From NCBI RefSeq assembly GCF_024733555.1, contig NZ_JANIOF010000002.1, forward strand, positions 124,001 to 188,000: a stretch of 64,000 nucleotides of DNA, read 5' to 3'. Below are positions 1-8,059 of this stretch, in pieces. A model generated the notes under the pieces. It did not search any database, had not been told where the DNA came from, and was given only the letters and a program-made list of their open reading frames with translations. This DNA comes from Paenibacillus sp. SC116. Its GTDB lineage: Bacteria; Bacillota; Bacilli; Paenibacillales; Paenibacillaceae. Each line of letters starts with the position of its first letter. Within the stretch, counting starts at the first letter, position 1. Made by a program: the position numbers and the translations under genes.

Positions 1-2133
1 TGGTACAAGTGTATTTGCAGCCATTTCCGCGATTGCAGCGTTTGGCAGCATAAACCCGGTTGTCTCTGCTTCTACTACGTTTGGTTCCATTGCTTCCATG
101 TTTCGAAGGTTATCCTGTGAAAATGGCTGACTCGAAACGCTTTCCGATATCGGTAAACCAAAGCTGAATACAGACCCTTTGCCAAGCTCAGAACGAACAG
201 TCAATGCACTGCCATGCAATTCAACCAGCTGCTTGCAAATGTTTAATCCGAGTCCGATTCCTCTCCCGTCATTTATGCCATCAGCACCTTGTTCATAACG
301 TTGAAACACCTTTGCTTGTGTATGATTGTTCATGCCGATGCCGGTATCGGAAACATGGATCATGATATGCCCATCTTGAACCTCAGCAGAGACAGAGACA
401 GTGCCTTCACTTGTAAATTTGAGCGCATTATGAAGGAGATTGTACAAAATTTGCACCAGCCTTTTCTCATCAGCGATTACGAGTGGAATTGAATTCTCAA
501 TATCCATCTTCAATTGAACAGGCTTACCTTCGGTCATGTAGGATAACATACCGATAACACCAGGAATGATAGACTGAATGTGTAATGATTCCCTATGAAG
601 TGTAATACGATGTTCCTGAAGTTGGGCGACATCGAGAAGATCATTAAGCGTATAGGACATACGTCGGCTAATCGTAATGAGCAGCTCCATATCTTTCACG
701 CTGCGCTCATTCATCTTGGCTTTTTCTTTGGTTACGACGGTCTGAGCGATATTCATAATGCCGTGCAAGGGCGTTCTCAGCTCATGCGATGTATTGGTCA
801 GAAACTCATCCTTACGTTTGTCTGCTTCTTTTAGCTGCTCAGTTAGCTTTTTATTTTCCTCGGTATGACGAAAATATTGTTTAAACCAGTAAGCGGAGAA
901 GCTGGTGAGTGCTGCAATCATATCGATTGGATAATAAACGACCGTAACGTTGACATTTGAATTAATCATCGACCATATGGCTCCTGACAGCATGCTTGCT
1001 GCAGAGAACAATAAAAAGATCGTGTCGTCATCTTTCTTTTGAAAAACTTTGACTATAAGTAAATAAATAAAACTAGCTAGCGGTAACAAATAGAAGGCAT
1101 AATAAATACCCCATTCTACTGAACTATGGACGAGTGGAGCGTTGGCCATCAATATAAATCCAGAGTATGCAATAAGAGCCGCTGTATATATGCGCAGCCA
1201 TATGATCTTTCGTGAAATCAAAAAGAATGAATTGAACAGAGCTAAAATAAAGAAGGAAAGCCATAAGTAAGCAATCAGCTTAATCTTCAGCGCCCATGTA
1301 TAATTCATAATTGGTACCCATAACATAAGCAGGTTATCTCTATCCACAACAATCGTTATCCCTACCATTAACGTTAACAAACCGAAGTTCAGCAGCAATC
1401 GCTCTTTACGGTTAAATAAATAGATAATGCCCGCATATAAACTATGTAGCAGTACGATGATAAAGGCCACGAGTTGGAATCCGATCGAATACCAACGGAC
1501 GTGGTCAATGGCTGCCAGAGAGCCAAATCGAATGGAGCGTACGATCCCGCCTTTATATGGATTATCATAATTGGCTACGCGAATGAGCAGTTCGATTTCA
1601 TCCGCACCTTTAACCGCATAAGTGGCTGTATAGGAAGTGCTTTCAGGTATATATTCATTGGCCTGAGCGGATGGTTGTCCCACTTGCGCGGCGACTACAC
1701 CATTTATCTCCGCAGTAGATGACGCTTGTATGCCCTGCATCCAAAAAGAAATGGGCTCCTTCAACGGATCGATTAAAATCCGCATCCGATAAGTACCGTA
1801 CCCTAACGAAGACGCTGACTCGTTAGCAAGTAGGCTGCTCCAATCTCCCGGTACTTGAATAGAATGGGGCTTTGTTTTCACCCTCGATATATCCTGATAA
1901 GAAATAAAGGTTTCAGGGTAGAACTGCCACTCTCCATCCAAAGGGATCGTGTCATATTTCTCTAAATCCAAGCCACGCATATCCAGTATTCCATTAACAG
2001 GACGAGGGTGATCGGTATCAGGGAAAAAAAGTTCAGACCAAACCCAACGTAGACCGAGCATAATGCCCAAAAAGATAAAAATGATGACGATATTTTTATA
2101 GGTGGTTTTATTTTCTATCCGTTTTTTTATCAT
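1..2133 (-). CDS. 7TM-DISM sensor histidine kinase, C-terminus cut by window edge
   Basis: Membrane sensor kinase of the 7TMR-DISM class. It opens with an N-terminal membrane segment (about residues 14-27). An extracytoplasmic region follows with DGEWQFYPE, the opening typical of DISM sensing domains. Next comes a multi-helix membrane block (roughly 900-1500 on the plus strand), then a HisKA H-box (TSHELRTPLHG) and a HATPase with the G-box GRGIGLGLN. Beyond the ATPase the frame stays open to base 1 through an Ala/Glu-rich linker, so a receiver domain is likely beyond the edge; that is inference. The start at 2133 is a choice: an in-frame ATG at 2181 would add 16 residues, and neither has a strong Shine-Dalgarno. 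It is divergent from the SASP gene. Ligand and partner unknown. Confidence 0.9.
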   Translation of the reverse strand, partial: MIKKRIENKTTYKNIVIIFIFLGIMLGLRWVWSELFFPDTDHPRPVNGILDMRGLDLEKYDTIPLDGEWQFYPETFISYQDISRVKTKPHSIQVPGDWSSLLANESASSLGYGTYRMRILIDPLKEPISFWMQGIQASSTAEINGVVAAQVGQPSAQANEYIPESTSYTATYAVKGADEIELLIRVANYDNPYKGGIVRSIRFGSLAAIDHVRWYSIGFQLVAFIIVLLHSLYAGIIYLFNRKERLLLNFGLLTLMVGITIVVDRDNLLMLWVPIMNYTWALKIKLIAYLWLSFFILALFNSFFLISRKIIWLRIYTAALIAYSGFILMANAPLVHSSVEWGIYYAFYLLPLASFIYLLIVKVFQKKDDDTIFLLFSAASMLSGAIWSMINSNVNVTVVYYPIDMIAALTSFSAYWFKQYFRHTEENKKLTEQLKEADKRKDEFLTNTSHELRTPLHGIMNIAQTVVTKEKAKMNERSVKDMELLITISRRMSYTLNDLLDVAQLQEHRITLHRESLHIQSIIPGVIGMLSYMTEGKPVQLKMDIENSIPLVIADEKRLVQILYNLLHNALKFTSEGTVSVSAEVQDGHIMIHVSDTGIGMNNHTQAKVFQRYEQGADGINDGRGIGLGLNICKQLVELHGSALTVRSELGKGSVFSFGLPISESVSSQPFSQDNLRNMEAMEPNVVEAETTGFMLPNAAIAEMAANTLVP

Positions 2134-2272
2134 ACAAAGAACTTCGCTATAATTCCGTGTTATTCCTTTAGGAGTGCTCATTTTCAGAATCTGTCTGCGT
2201 AGCCAAGGGATGATTAGGTTGTACTCGGGCAAGTTATTGAAAGGCATGTTGAAGTTGAAGGAGTGGACTACA

Positions 2273-2560
2273 ATGGCAAGAAGACGGAACCGAAAGTATG
2301 CAGTGCCAGGAGTGGGACAAGCGTTACAAACCTTCAAAGCGGAAGTGATGCGGAATGAAGGTTATGCGGTTGATCCGAATCGACCGGATGATGTGAAGTT
2401 TGAAGTGGCAAAAGAGTTGGGTATTCCGTTGCAGCAAGGTGCGAATGGTGAATTAACGACTGAGTCGGCCGGACAAATTGGTGGGAAGATTGGCGGCTCG
2501 ATGGTGCGTGAATTGATTCGTCTCGCAGAGCAGCAACTGGCGAAGCAGCGGCAGACGTAG
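2273..2560 (+). CDS. Alpha/beta-type small acid-soluble spore protein (SASP)
   Basis: 95-residue DNA-binding spore protein that coats and protects DNA in the forespore. The family hallmarks are present: FKAEVMRNEGY early in the protein, a central KFEVAKELGIPL block, and the C-terminal GGKIGGSMVRELIRLAEQQL block. The start at 2273 is set by GAAGGAG at 2256-2262, nine bases upstream. An in-frame ATG far upstream would add an unrelated tail and has no ribosome binding site. It is longer than the classical ~70-residue SspA-D proteins because of a basic N-terminus (MARRRNRKYAVPG). Sigma-G control is expected for the family, but I could not define a promoter by eye. Its presence marks the organism as a spore former. 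Confidence 0.93.
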   Translation: MARRRNRKYAVPGVGQALQTFKAEVMRNEGYAVDPNRPDDVKFEVAKELGIPLQQGANGELTTESAGQIGGKIGGSMVRELIRLAEQQLAKQRQT

Positions 2561-2606
2561 CAATCGCAATAATTGCTGTTACTTCATGGTTAGTCTTTTG
2601 TATCAA

Positions 2607-2645
2607 AAGGGTTACGTTCCGCCTCTAAGTTCGAATGTAACCCTT
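2607..2645. terminator. Bidirectional hairpin between SASP and hydrolase
   Basis: The arms AAGGGTTAC (2607-2615) and GTAACCCTT (2637-2645) form a 9-bp stem with a 21-base loop between two convergent genes. On the minus strand it runs into TTTTGAT, so it best fits the hydrolase transcript. Confidence 0.55.
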
Positions 2646-2672
2646 ATATCAGCTGGAGTAGTTATGCCATTA

Positions 2673-3533
2673 TCATGCCTCTATGGTTGAGGTATGCTCT
2701 ACAATCGCATGAATGACCTCTTCCCAATCGCCGGCATGTAGCTCATGGCCGGTGCCTTTCAATGTCAGTAATGCAGCATTTGGGATTTCATTAACAAGCA
2801 TTAACGCATAATCATAATGGTTCACTTGATCCTCGTCACCGTGGATAACCAGAGTAGGGATATGGATATCACTTAAGCTTCCTTCATAGGAATTGCTAGC
2901 GAGCAAAGCATGGTTAAACATGCTGAGCAAATGGTTGGCGCGTTTAATTTCTTGAGTAACTTGCTTGTAAGCACGCTCCTTCTCAAAGACATGCTTGGAA
3001 CCGCAGAGCAACGCAGATCCCCCAACTAAGTAATCTGCAACAGCTTGTTCATCAGACCAGTCTAAGGTTGCACTATTAGCATGATAGGCAATAATGTTCT
3101 CGTCTATTGGAGGGTATTCTTTGCTAGTATCATTAGATTCAAAAATAGTGCAAGATGCGATCGGGGTTATCGTCAATGCTCTTTGAGGATGTCTTACTGC
3201 AATGATCTGTGCTATTAATCCCCCCATAGATAGTCCAACGATATGCGATTGCTTGATACCATAAGCATCGAGTACGCCAATCGCATCATCGGCTAAATCG
3301 GTCAAACTATAATTGGAGGTGCCAGGCTCATAGGTAGTGGATCGCCCCACGTCTCGATTATCGTATCGAATAACAAATCGGCCTGAATCCGCTAGGCCTT
3401 GGCAGAATTGTTCGTCCCAATACACCATCGAACACATCGAACCCATAATGAGCAATACGGCAGGATTAGTCGGATCGCCGAACCCTTCCGTACATATGGT
3501 TATTCCATTCACTTGCTGCAACTGTTCACTCAT
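2673..3533 (-). CDS. Alpha/beta-hydrolase fold esterase-like protein
   Basis: 286-residue cytoplasmic alpha/beta hydrolase. The nucleophile elbow is GLSMGG, the oxyanion/strand segment is VLLIMGS near the N-terminus, the acid is in HGDEDQ and the catalytic His in GTGHELH. The arrangement resembles the RdmC/aclacinomycin-methylesterase-like and BioH-like groups, so ester or lactone hydrolysis is probable; the substrate cannot be read. Start 3533 is preferred over 3542 because GAGGTG lies seven bases upstream. No signal peptide. It is convergent with the SASP gene and stands alone, with no co-oriented neighbour. Confidence 0.85.
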   Translation of the reverse strand: MSEQLQQVNGITICTEGFGDPTNPAVLLIMGSMCSMVYWDEQFCQGLADSGRFVIRYDNRDVGRSTTYEPGTSNYSLTDLADDAIGVLDAYGIKQSHIVGLSMGGLIAQIIAVRHPQRALTITPIASCTIFESNDTSKEYPPIDENIIAYHANSATLDWSDEQAVADYLVGGSALLCGSKHVFEKERAYKQVTQEIKRANHLLSMFNHALLASNSYEGSLSDIHIPTLVIHGDEDQVNHYDYALMLVNEIPNAALLTLKGTGHELHAGDWEEVIHAIVEHTSTIEA

Positions 3534-3640
3534 AGTTAGCACCTCATTTCACGAGAATGGGATTACATAATTTTAAAAGACATGCTTACCTATTAATTTG
3601 ATAGTACGATCAATACAAGTGCTTGTAAACTAGGTTCATG

Positions 3641-3676
3641 AAGACACGAGGGCTGAATGGCTCAAGTGTCTTTTTT
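3641..3676 (+). terminator. Orphan intrinsic terminator-like hairpin
   Basis: AAGACAC and GTGTCTT arms, extended by GAG/CTC with a two-base bulge, are followed by a run of T. It points along the plus strand, but no plus-strand gene lies between the hydrolase start (3533) and here. Confidence 0.45.
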
Positions 3677-3765
3677 GTATGCGAAAAAGCCTATAAAGCT
3701 AGGAATGTAATGCGTTTAAGGGGAGAATTGTCAGCTTTGAGAAAGCAAGAAGTGGAAAAATAGGA

Positions 3766-3814
3766 TTGACAGAAGGGGGTTCTTCGTTTAATTTGTTGTA
3801 CAAGGGAAACATTT
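3766..3814 (+). promoter_or_regulatory. Candidate promoter and MntR-like operator of the metal ABC operon
   Basis: TTGACA at 3766-3771 is followed by TAATTT at 3789-3794 (17-base spacer, weak -10). Immediately downstream, about 3790-3814, lies a TTTG...AAGGGAAAC element that resembles the MntR boxes before Bacillus mntA and mntH as I remember them. The rest of 3543-3960 holds no gene that I can support. Confidence 0.4.
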
Positions 3815-3960
3815 TTAAATCAATGCATATTATTTAACTAGAACAAACTATTTTGTTGTTAACCACATTCATATAGAACGTTGCAAAACAGGTTATGACG
3901 GTACTCGATTTATGGTGTAGAGCGGATGTTAGCGAGAAATTTTCGAGAGGAGAAACAGGT

Positions 3961-4704
3961 ATGGAAAAGGCTATCACAGTAAAAGAACTTCATGTCTCTT
4001 ACCACGGTAATGAAGCTGTACGAGATGTATCGTTCTCCATCGAGCAGGGCAGTATGGTGGGGATCATTGGTCCGAACGGTGCGGGGAAATCCACGTTAGT
4101 CAAAGCTTTACTTGGGCTGCTTCCGAAAGACAAGGGATCGGTTCGATTTTTTGGCAAAGATCCAGAGGAAATAAGAAAGAAGATTGCTTATGTTCCACAG
4201 CGCAGCAATATAGACTGGACATTTCCGATTACGGTGATGGATACCGTTCTAATCGGAACTTACCCTAGCCTTGGACTGTTCAAGTTTCCTCGGAAGAAGG
4301 AGAAAGCATTAGCACTGGAATGCTTGAGGAAGGTTGGACTTGAGGACTATCGGGACCGTCAAATTGGGGAGTTATCAGGTGGGCAGCAACAACGTGTATT
4401 TCTAGCGCGCGCGTTAGTTCAACAGCCAGAATTGTTGCTGCTAGACGAGCCTTTTGTCGGGATTGATGTAGCCAGCGAAGAAACGATTGTAAATATCCTG
4501 AAGGAATTACAGCAGCAAGGGAAGACCATCGTTGTTGTTCATCATGATTTGAGCAAGGCGAAAGATTACTTTGATCAGCTGCTCTTGCTGAACAAGGAGC
4601 TAGTGAAGTACGGCGATGTCGAGTCGGTTCTTAATCAAGAGGTCATGTCCAGAGCGTACGCGCATCAACTCAGATTCTTGCAGGAAGCGGAGGTGGCATT
4701 ATGA
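3961..4704 (+). CDS. mntB: Manganese-type ABC transporter ATP-binding protein
   Basis: 247-residue ATPase that powers the permease encoded next. Walker A is GPNGAGKST, the signature LSGGQQQRV, Walker B LLLLDEP, and the H-loop His lies in VVVHHD. The length and the VPQRSNIDWTFPITVMD stretch are typical of the Mn/Zn/Fe (cluster A-I) importers. The start at 3961 is set by AGGAG at about 3948; a longer frame from 3895 lacks a ribosome binding site. Its stop overlaps the permease start (ATGA at 4701-4704), which implies translational coupling. It is first in the three-gene importer operon. Confidence 0.93.
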   Translation: MEKAITVKELHVSYHGNEAVRDVSFSIEQGSMVGIIGPNGAGKSTLVKALLGLLPKDKGSVRFFGKDPEEIRKKIAYVPQRSNIDWTFPITVMDTVLIGTYPSLGLFKFPRKKEKALALECLRKVGLEDYRDRQIGELSGGQQQRVFLARALVQQPELLLLDEPFVGIDVASEETIVNILKELQQQGKTIVVVHHDLSKAKDYFDQLLLLNKELVKYGDVESVLNQEVMSRAYAHQLRFLQEAEVAL

Positions 4705-5561
4705 TTGATTTTCTACAAGCGATTCAACAATATGAGTTTTTGCAAAAGGCATTGTTTACATCTGTTGTCGTGGGCATTATTTGCGGCGTAATCGGTAGCT
4801 TTATTATTTTGCGGGGAATGTCCCTCATGGGAGATGCCATTTCTCACGCGGTACTGCCTGGGGTCGCACTCTCTTATGCGTTCGGGATCCACTTCTTTAT
4901 CGGTGCGGTTGCTACGGGTGTTCTTACAGCGGTGGGCATTGGATTTGTTAGTCAAAATAGTCGAATCAAGAATGATACGGCAATCGGCATTTTGTTCACG
5001 TCTGCTTTTGCACTTGGTATCATTCTCGTCACGATGCTAAAGAGCAGCACGGATTTGTATCACATTTTATTCGGTAATGTGCTAGCGGTACGTCCTTCTG
5101 ACATGTGGTTAACAGTGGGCATTGGAGTCGTTGTGCTCATTACGGTATATGCCTTTTTCAAAGAGCTGTTGCTCACGTCATTCGATCCAACGATCGCGGC
5201 GGCATATGGATTGCCGAATAAGCTCATTCATTATTTGCTTATGACACTGTTGACGCTGGTTACAGTAGCTTCTTTGCAAACGGTAGGCATTATTCTCGTT
5301 GTGGCGATGCTCATTACACCTGCGGCAACGGCTTATCTGCTCACGGATCGGCTATGGATGATGCTGTGCTTGGCTGGATTCTTCGGAATGATGTCTTCCA
5401 TTGTAGGTCTTTACTTTAGCTTTACTTACAATTTGGCGTCTGGTGCTACGATTGTTATGGTCGCAACGGCTTTCTTTATACTAGCTTTTCTGTTCTCTCG
5501 CAAACACGGAATTGTGTGGAAATCAGTACGGGCGCGTCAAAAGCGGGCTCAACTTTCATAG
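4701..5561 (+). CDS. mntC: Manganese-type ABC transporter permease (ABC-3 family)
   Basis: 286-residue polytopic membrane protein of the ABC-3 (ZnuB/MntC/TroC) family, with about eight hydrophobic segments. A characteristic region near residues 38-60 reads RGMSLMGDAISHAVLPGVAL. It forms the membrane channel for Mn(II)-type import with the ATPase encoded just upstream (4-base overlap) and the lipoprotein just downstream (15-base gap). Bacillus mnt systems often carry two permeases (MntC and MntD); only one is present here, so a homodimer is expected, as in Psa- and Tro-type systems with one permease gene. Confidence 0.92.
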   Translation: MIDFLQAIQQYEFLQKALFTSVVVGIICGVIGSFIILRGMSLMGDAISHAVLPGVALSYAFGIHFFIGAVATGVLTAVGIGFVSQNSRIKNDTAIGILFTSAFALGIILVTMLKSSTDLYHILFGNVLAVRPSDMWLTVGIGVVVLITVYAFFKELLLTSFDPTIAAAYGLPNKLIHYLLMTLLTLVTVASLQTVGIILVVAMLITPAATAYLLTDRLWMMLCLAGFFGMMSSIVGLYFSFTYNLASGATIVMVATAFFILAFLFSRKHGIVWKSVRARQKRAQLS

Positions 5562-5576
5562 TAGAGGAGTTTAGTT

Positions 5577-6521
5577 ATGAAAAAGTGGAATTTAGTACTT
5601 GTCCTTCTTCTTACCATGGTAATGCTGGCAGCCTGTGGTAATACAAACGATAAGACATCTGGGGAAAAACCGGATAACGGTAAGCTGCAAGTCATCACGA
5701 CGTACTCCATCTTGTATGACATCGTTCAACAAGTCGGGGGTGAACGTGTAGAGATACATAGTCTTGCGCCTATCGGTTCGAATCCGCATGAATATGATCC
5801 GTTGCCTGCCGATGTTCAAAAAACAACGGATGCTGATGCCGTGTTCTATAACGGGCTTAATCTAGAAGCGGGTAACTCTTGGTTCGAGAATTTACTGCAA
5901 ACGGCTGGGAAGTCAGGTGAAAATGCTCCTGTGTTCCGCCTTAGTGAAGGGGTAGCGGCTAAGCATTTGACGACCAAAGGCAAAGAAAGCGAAGAAGATC
6001 CGCATGCATGGCTCGATGTCCGTAATGGCATCAAGTATGCGGAGAACGCTCGCGATGCTTTGATCAAGGTTGATCCTGCTCACAAGGCAGCGTATGAGAA
6101 GAACGCTAAAGATTATATTGACAAGCTTAACATGCTTCATGAGGATGCGGTAAAGCAGTACAATCAAATTCCAAAAGAAAAACGTGTACTTGTTACAAGT
6201 GAAGGCGCGTTTAAATACTTTAGTGAAGCTTACGATTTCCATGCAGGCTACATCTGGGAAATTAACTCGGAAAATCAAGGGACACCGGATCAAGTAAGTG
6301 CAATCGTTGACTTGATTAGAGAGCAAAAGATTCCGGCATTGTTCGTGGAGACGAGCATCGATCCGCGCAGTATGGAAATGGTGTCGCGTGAAACGGATGT
6401 GCCAATCGTCGGCAAAGTATTTACGGATTCACTTGGCAAGCCAGGTGAAGATGGTGACACGTACATCAAGATGATGGAGTGGAATATTAAGACGATTTAT
6501 GAGGGTTTAACGAAGAAATAA
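5577..6521 (+). CDS. mntA: Manganese-binding lipoprotein of ABC importer
   Basis: 314-residue substrate-binding lipoprotein of the cluster A-I (PsaA/MntA/ZnuA) family. The signal peptide ends in the lipobox LAAC with Cys20. The metal ligands can be placed: His71 (SNPHEYDP), His143 (DPHAWLD), Glu209 (TSEGAFKYF) and Asp284 (VFTDSLG). A Glu at the third position and the lack of a His-rich loop are features of Mn(II) rather than Zn(II) binders, so I read this as a manganese system; that step is inference. It is the last gene of the operon and is followed by a strong terminator. Confidence 0.92.
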   Translation: MKKWNLVLVLLLTMVMLAACGNTNDKTSGEKPDNGKLQVITTYSILYDIVQQVGGERVEIHSLAPIGSNPHEYDPLPADVQKTTDADAVFYNGLNLEAGNSWFENLLQTAGKSGENAPVFRLSEGVAAKHLTTKGKESEEDPHAWLDVRNGIKYAENARDALIKVDPAHKAAYEKNAKDYIDKLNMLHEDAVKQYNQIPKEKRVLVTSEGAFKYFSEAYDFHAGYIWEINSENQGTPDQVSAIVDLIREQKIPALFVETSIDPRSMEMVSRETDVPIVGKVFTDSLGKPGEDGDTYIKMMEWNIKTIYEGLTKK

Positions 6522-6577
6522 GCGATATAAGCAGAGTGTAGGGAAAGTGAGATATAGCTGAGTAATATCGAATACAG

Positions 6578-6627
6578 GGAATGAACGGAGTATGAAGAAG
6601 TGTACTTTGTTCATTCCTTTTTTATTT
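6578..6627 (+). terminator. Intrinsic terminator of the metal importer operon
   Basis: GGAATGAAC (6578-6586) pairs with GTTCATTCC (6609-6617), followed by a T-rich tract. Confidence 0.85.
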
Positions 6628-6719
6628 TCATACATGTGGGTAAGCTAGTTGTCTTGACGACAATTCATACATAGAGCGGTATGCTGAATGATGGATATGG
6701 TAAGATGATCGTAGTAGAG

Positions 6720-6756
6720 TTGACAAACGAATCAAGATGTAACTATAATGGTTACA
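6720..6756 (+). promoter_or_regulatory. Sigma-A promoter with Rrf2-type operator
   Basis: TTGACA (6720-6725), an 18-base spacer and TATAAT (6744-6749). The palindrome TGTAACTATAATGGTTACA (6738-6756) covers the -10, so a bound repressor would block initiation. Almost the same palindrome recurs at 7245-7263 before the next gene, which points to autoregulation by the Rrf2 protein encoded here. Confidence 0.8.
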
Positions 6757-6774
6757 ACGAAAGGGTGTTACGCA

Positions 6775-7221
6775 ATGCAAATTAGCAGCAGGTTCTCAGT
6801 CGGGGTACACATCCTGTCCTTGCTGGCTATTAATCCTAATGAGCACCATACGTCGGAGTGGATCGCTGGCAGCGTCGGAACGAATCCGGTTATTATTCGC
6901 AGAATACTCGGCTATTTGAAGAAAGCTGGACTTGTGAACGTTCGTGCTGGCAGCGGCGGAGCTACACTGGCGCGAGAGCTAAATGAGATTACACTGCTGG
7001 ATGTATATCGAGCGGTCGATGTCGTTGAAGAGGGAAAGCTATTTCATGTACACGATCAACCGAATCCATCCTGCCCCGTTGGCGCTAACATTCAGACGGT
7101 GCTGCAGCTTATGCTGCTAAAGGCACAGGATGCAATGGAAGGTGTCTTGGCAGCTGTAACGATGAAAGAACTCGTCGAAGTGCTGGCAAATGAAATCAAG
7201 ACAAAGAGCGCAGTGGAGTAA
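6775..7221 (+). CDS. Rrf2-family transcriptional regulator (YwnA-like)
   Basis: 148-residue winged-helix regulator of the Rrf2 family. The N-terminal wHTH runs over about residues 1-80 with the recognition segment SVGTNPVIIRRILGYLKKAGLV followed by the wing RAGSGGATLA. A single Cys (NPSCPVG) lies in the C-terminal dimerisation part, so redox sensing by that Cys is possible but unproven. Start 6775 is preferred because an upstream in-frame ATG at 6748 lies inside the -10 element, whereas AAAGGGTG stands before 6775. The next gene is YwnB-like, the same pairing as in Bacillus subtilis. Confidence 0.88.
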   Translation: MQISSRFSVGVHILSLLAINPNEHHTSEWIAGSVGTNPVIIRRILGYLKKAGLVNVRAGSGGATLARELNEITLLDVYRAVDVVEEGKLFHVHDQPNPSCPVGANIQTVLQLMLLKAQDAMEGVLAAVTMKELVEVLANEIKTKSAVE

Positions 7222-7234
7222 TGGCGCTTTTTTT
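7207..7234 (+). terminator. Weak terminator at the end of the Rrf2 gene
   Basis: AGCGC (7207-7211) and GCGCT (7224-7228) overlap the stop codon and are followed by seven T. The stem is short, so leaky termination is expected. Confidence 0.45.
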
Positions 7235-7244
7235 ACAAACATGT

Positions 7245-7263
7245 TGTAACTATTATAGTTACA
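7245..7263 (+). promoter_or_regulatory. Second palindromic operator for the Rrf2 regulator
   Basis: TGTAACTATTATAGTTACA is a near-perfect 19-bp dyad that repeats the site over the upstream promoter. It lies about 90 bases before the NAD(P)-binding protein gene. Confidence 0.75.
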
Positions 7264-7354
7264 ACAAAACGAATGAAACACGAACATCCCTTTCGTATGG
7301 ATCTGATTTTTATAGGTTATGGATTTTAATTATTCTACTCAGGAGGTAAGAGAA

Positions 7355-7996
7355 ATGAAAATAGCAATTATCGGAGCAAGCGGCAAAGCAGGTGCATTTA
7401 TTGCAAAAGAGGCTGTATCTAGAGGACATCAGGTGACGGCTATCGTCCGCAATGCGAGCAAAGTAGTAGATACACAATTGGCTGTGCTGGAGCGAGATAT
7501 ATTTGAATTAACCGCACAAGATCTTAGCCAGTTTGACGTAGTCGTGAATGCATTTGGGGCTGTTCCAGGAGAAGAGCATCTTCATGTAGAAGCAGGACAA
7601 GTGCTAATCGCAGCAATGAAAGGGGCGCCAAATACTCGTTTAATCGTGGTCGGTGGAGCGGGCAGTCTTTACGTAGATGAAGCAAAGACGTTGCGTGTCG
7701 TTGATACGCCCAATTTCCCGGAAGAGTATAAGGCAACAGCGTTTAACCAAGCGAAGAACTTAGAAGACTTGAAGAATGCTTCCGGTATTCGTTGGACATT
7801 TGTAAGCCCATCGGCGTTCTTTAATCCAGACGGCAAGCGTACAGGCGCTTACCAAGCAGGTAAGGACAACTTGCTTGTAAATGCAAAAGGCGATAGCTAC
7901 GTCAGCTACGCGGACTATGCGATTGCGATCGTAGATGAAAGCGAGCAGCCGCAGCATGAAAATGCACGCTTCACGGTTGTATCGGAAGCAGAATAA
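7355..7996 (+). CDS. NAD(P)-binding Rossmann protein, YwnB-like
   Basis: 213-residue atypical SDR/NmrA-like protein. The N-terminal nucleotide motif is IIGASGKAGAFI, then ARN-type AIVRNASK after beta-2, and a mid-protein SPSAFFNPDG. It probably acts as an NAD(P)H-dependent reductase or redox sensor in the cytoplasm; the substrate is unknown. AGGAGG at 7341 sets the start at 7355; the longer frame from 7319 has no ribosome binding site. The shared palindromes indicate control by the upstream Rrf2 regulator, probably in response to oxidative or electrophile stress (inference). Confidence 0.85.
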   Translation: MKIAIIGASGKAGAFIAKEAVSRGHQVTAIVRNASKVVDTQLAVLERDIFELTAQDLSQFDVVVNAFGAVPGEEHLHVEAGQVLIAAMKGAPNTRLIVVGGAGSLYVDEAKTLRVVDTPNFPEEYKATAFNQAKNLEDLKNASGIRWTFVSPSAFFNPDGKRTGAYQAGKDNLLVNAKGDSYVSYADYAIAIVDESEQPQHENARFTVVSEAE

Positions 7997-8006
7997 ACAA
8001 TTAGGC

Positions 8007-8048
8007 AAGGCCGGTCAAGGCAGCGTGGTGCTTCTTGATCGGCCTTTT
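8007..8048 (+). terminator. Intrinsic terminator after the YwnB-like gene
   Basis: AAGGCCGGTCAAG (8007-8019) pairs with CTTGATCGGCCTT (8034-8046) with one G-T pair, then TTTT. Confidence 0.85.
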
Positions 8049-8059
8049 GTATGCCGCTA

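Noticed and set aside
2334-2606. 90-codon minus-strand frame over the SASP gene
   Set aside because: Low-complexity shadow of a well-supported gene on the other strand.
5577-6521. Zinc-specific ZnuA-type binding protein
   Set aside because: No His-rich loop, and the third ligand is Glu209, which favours manganese.
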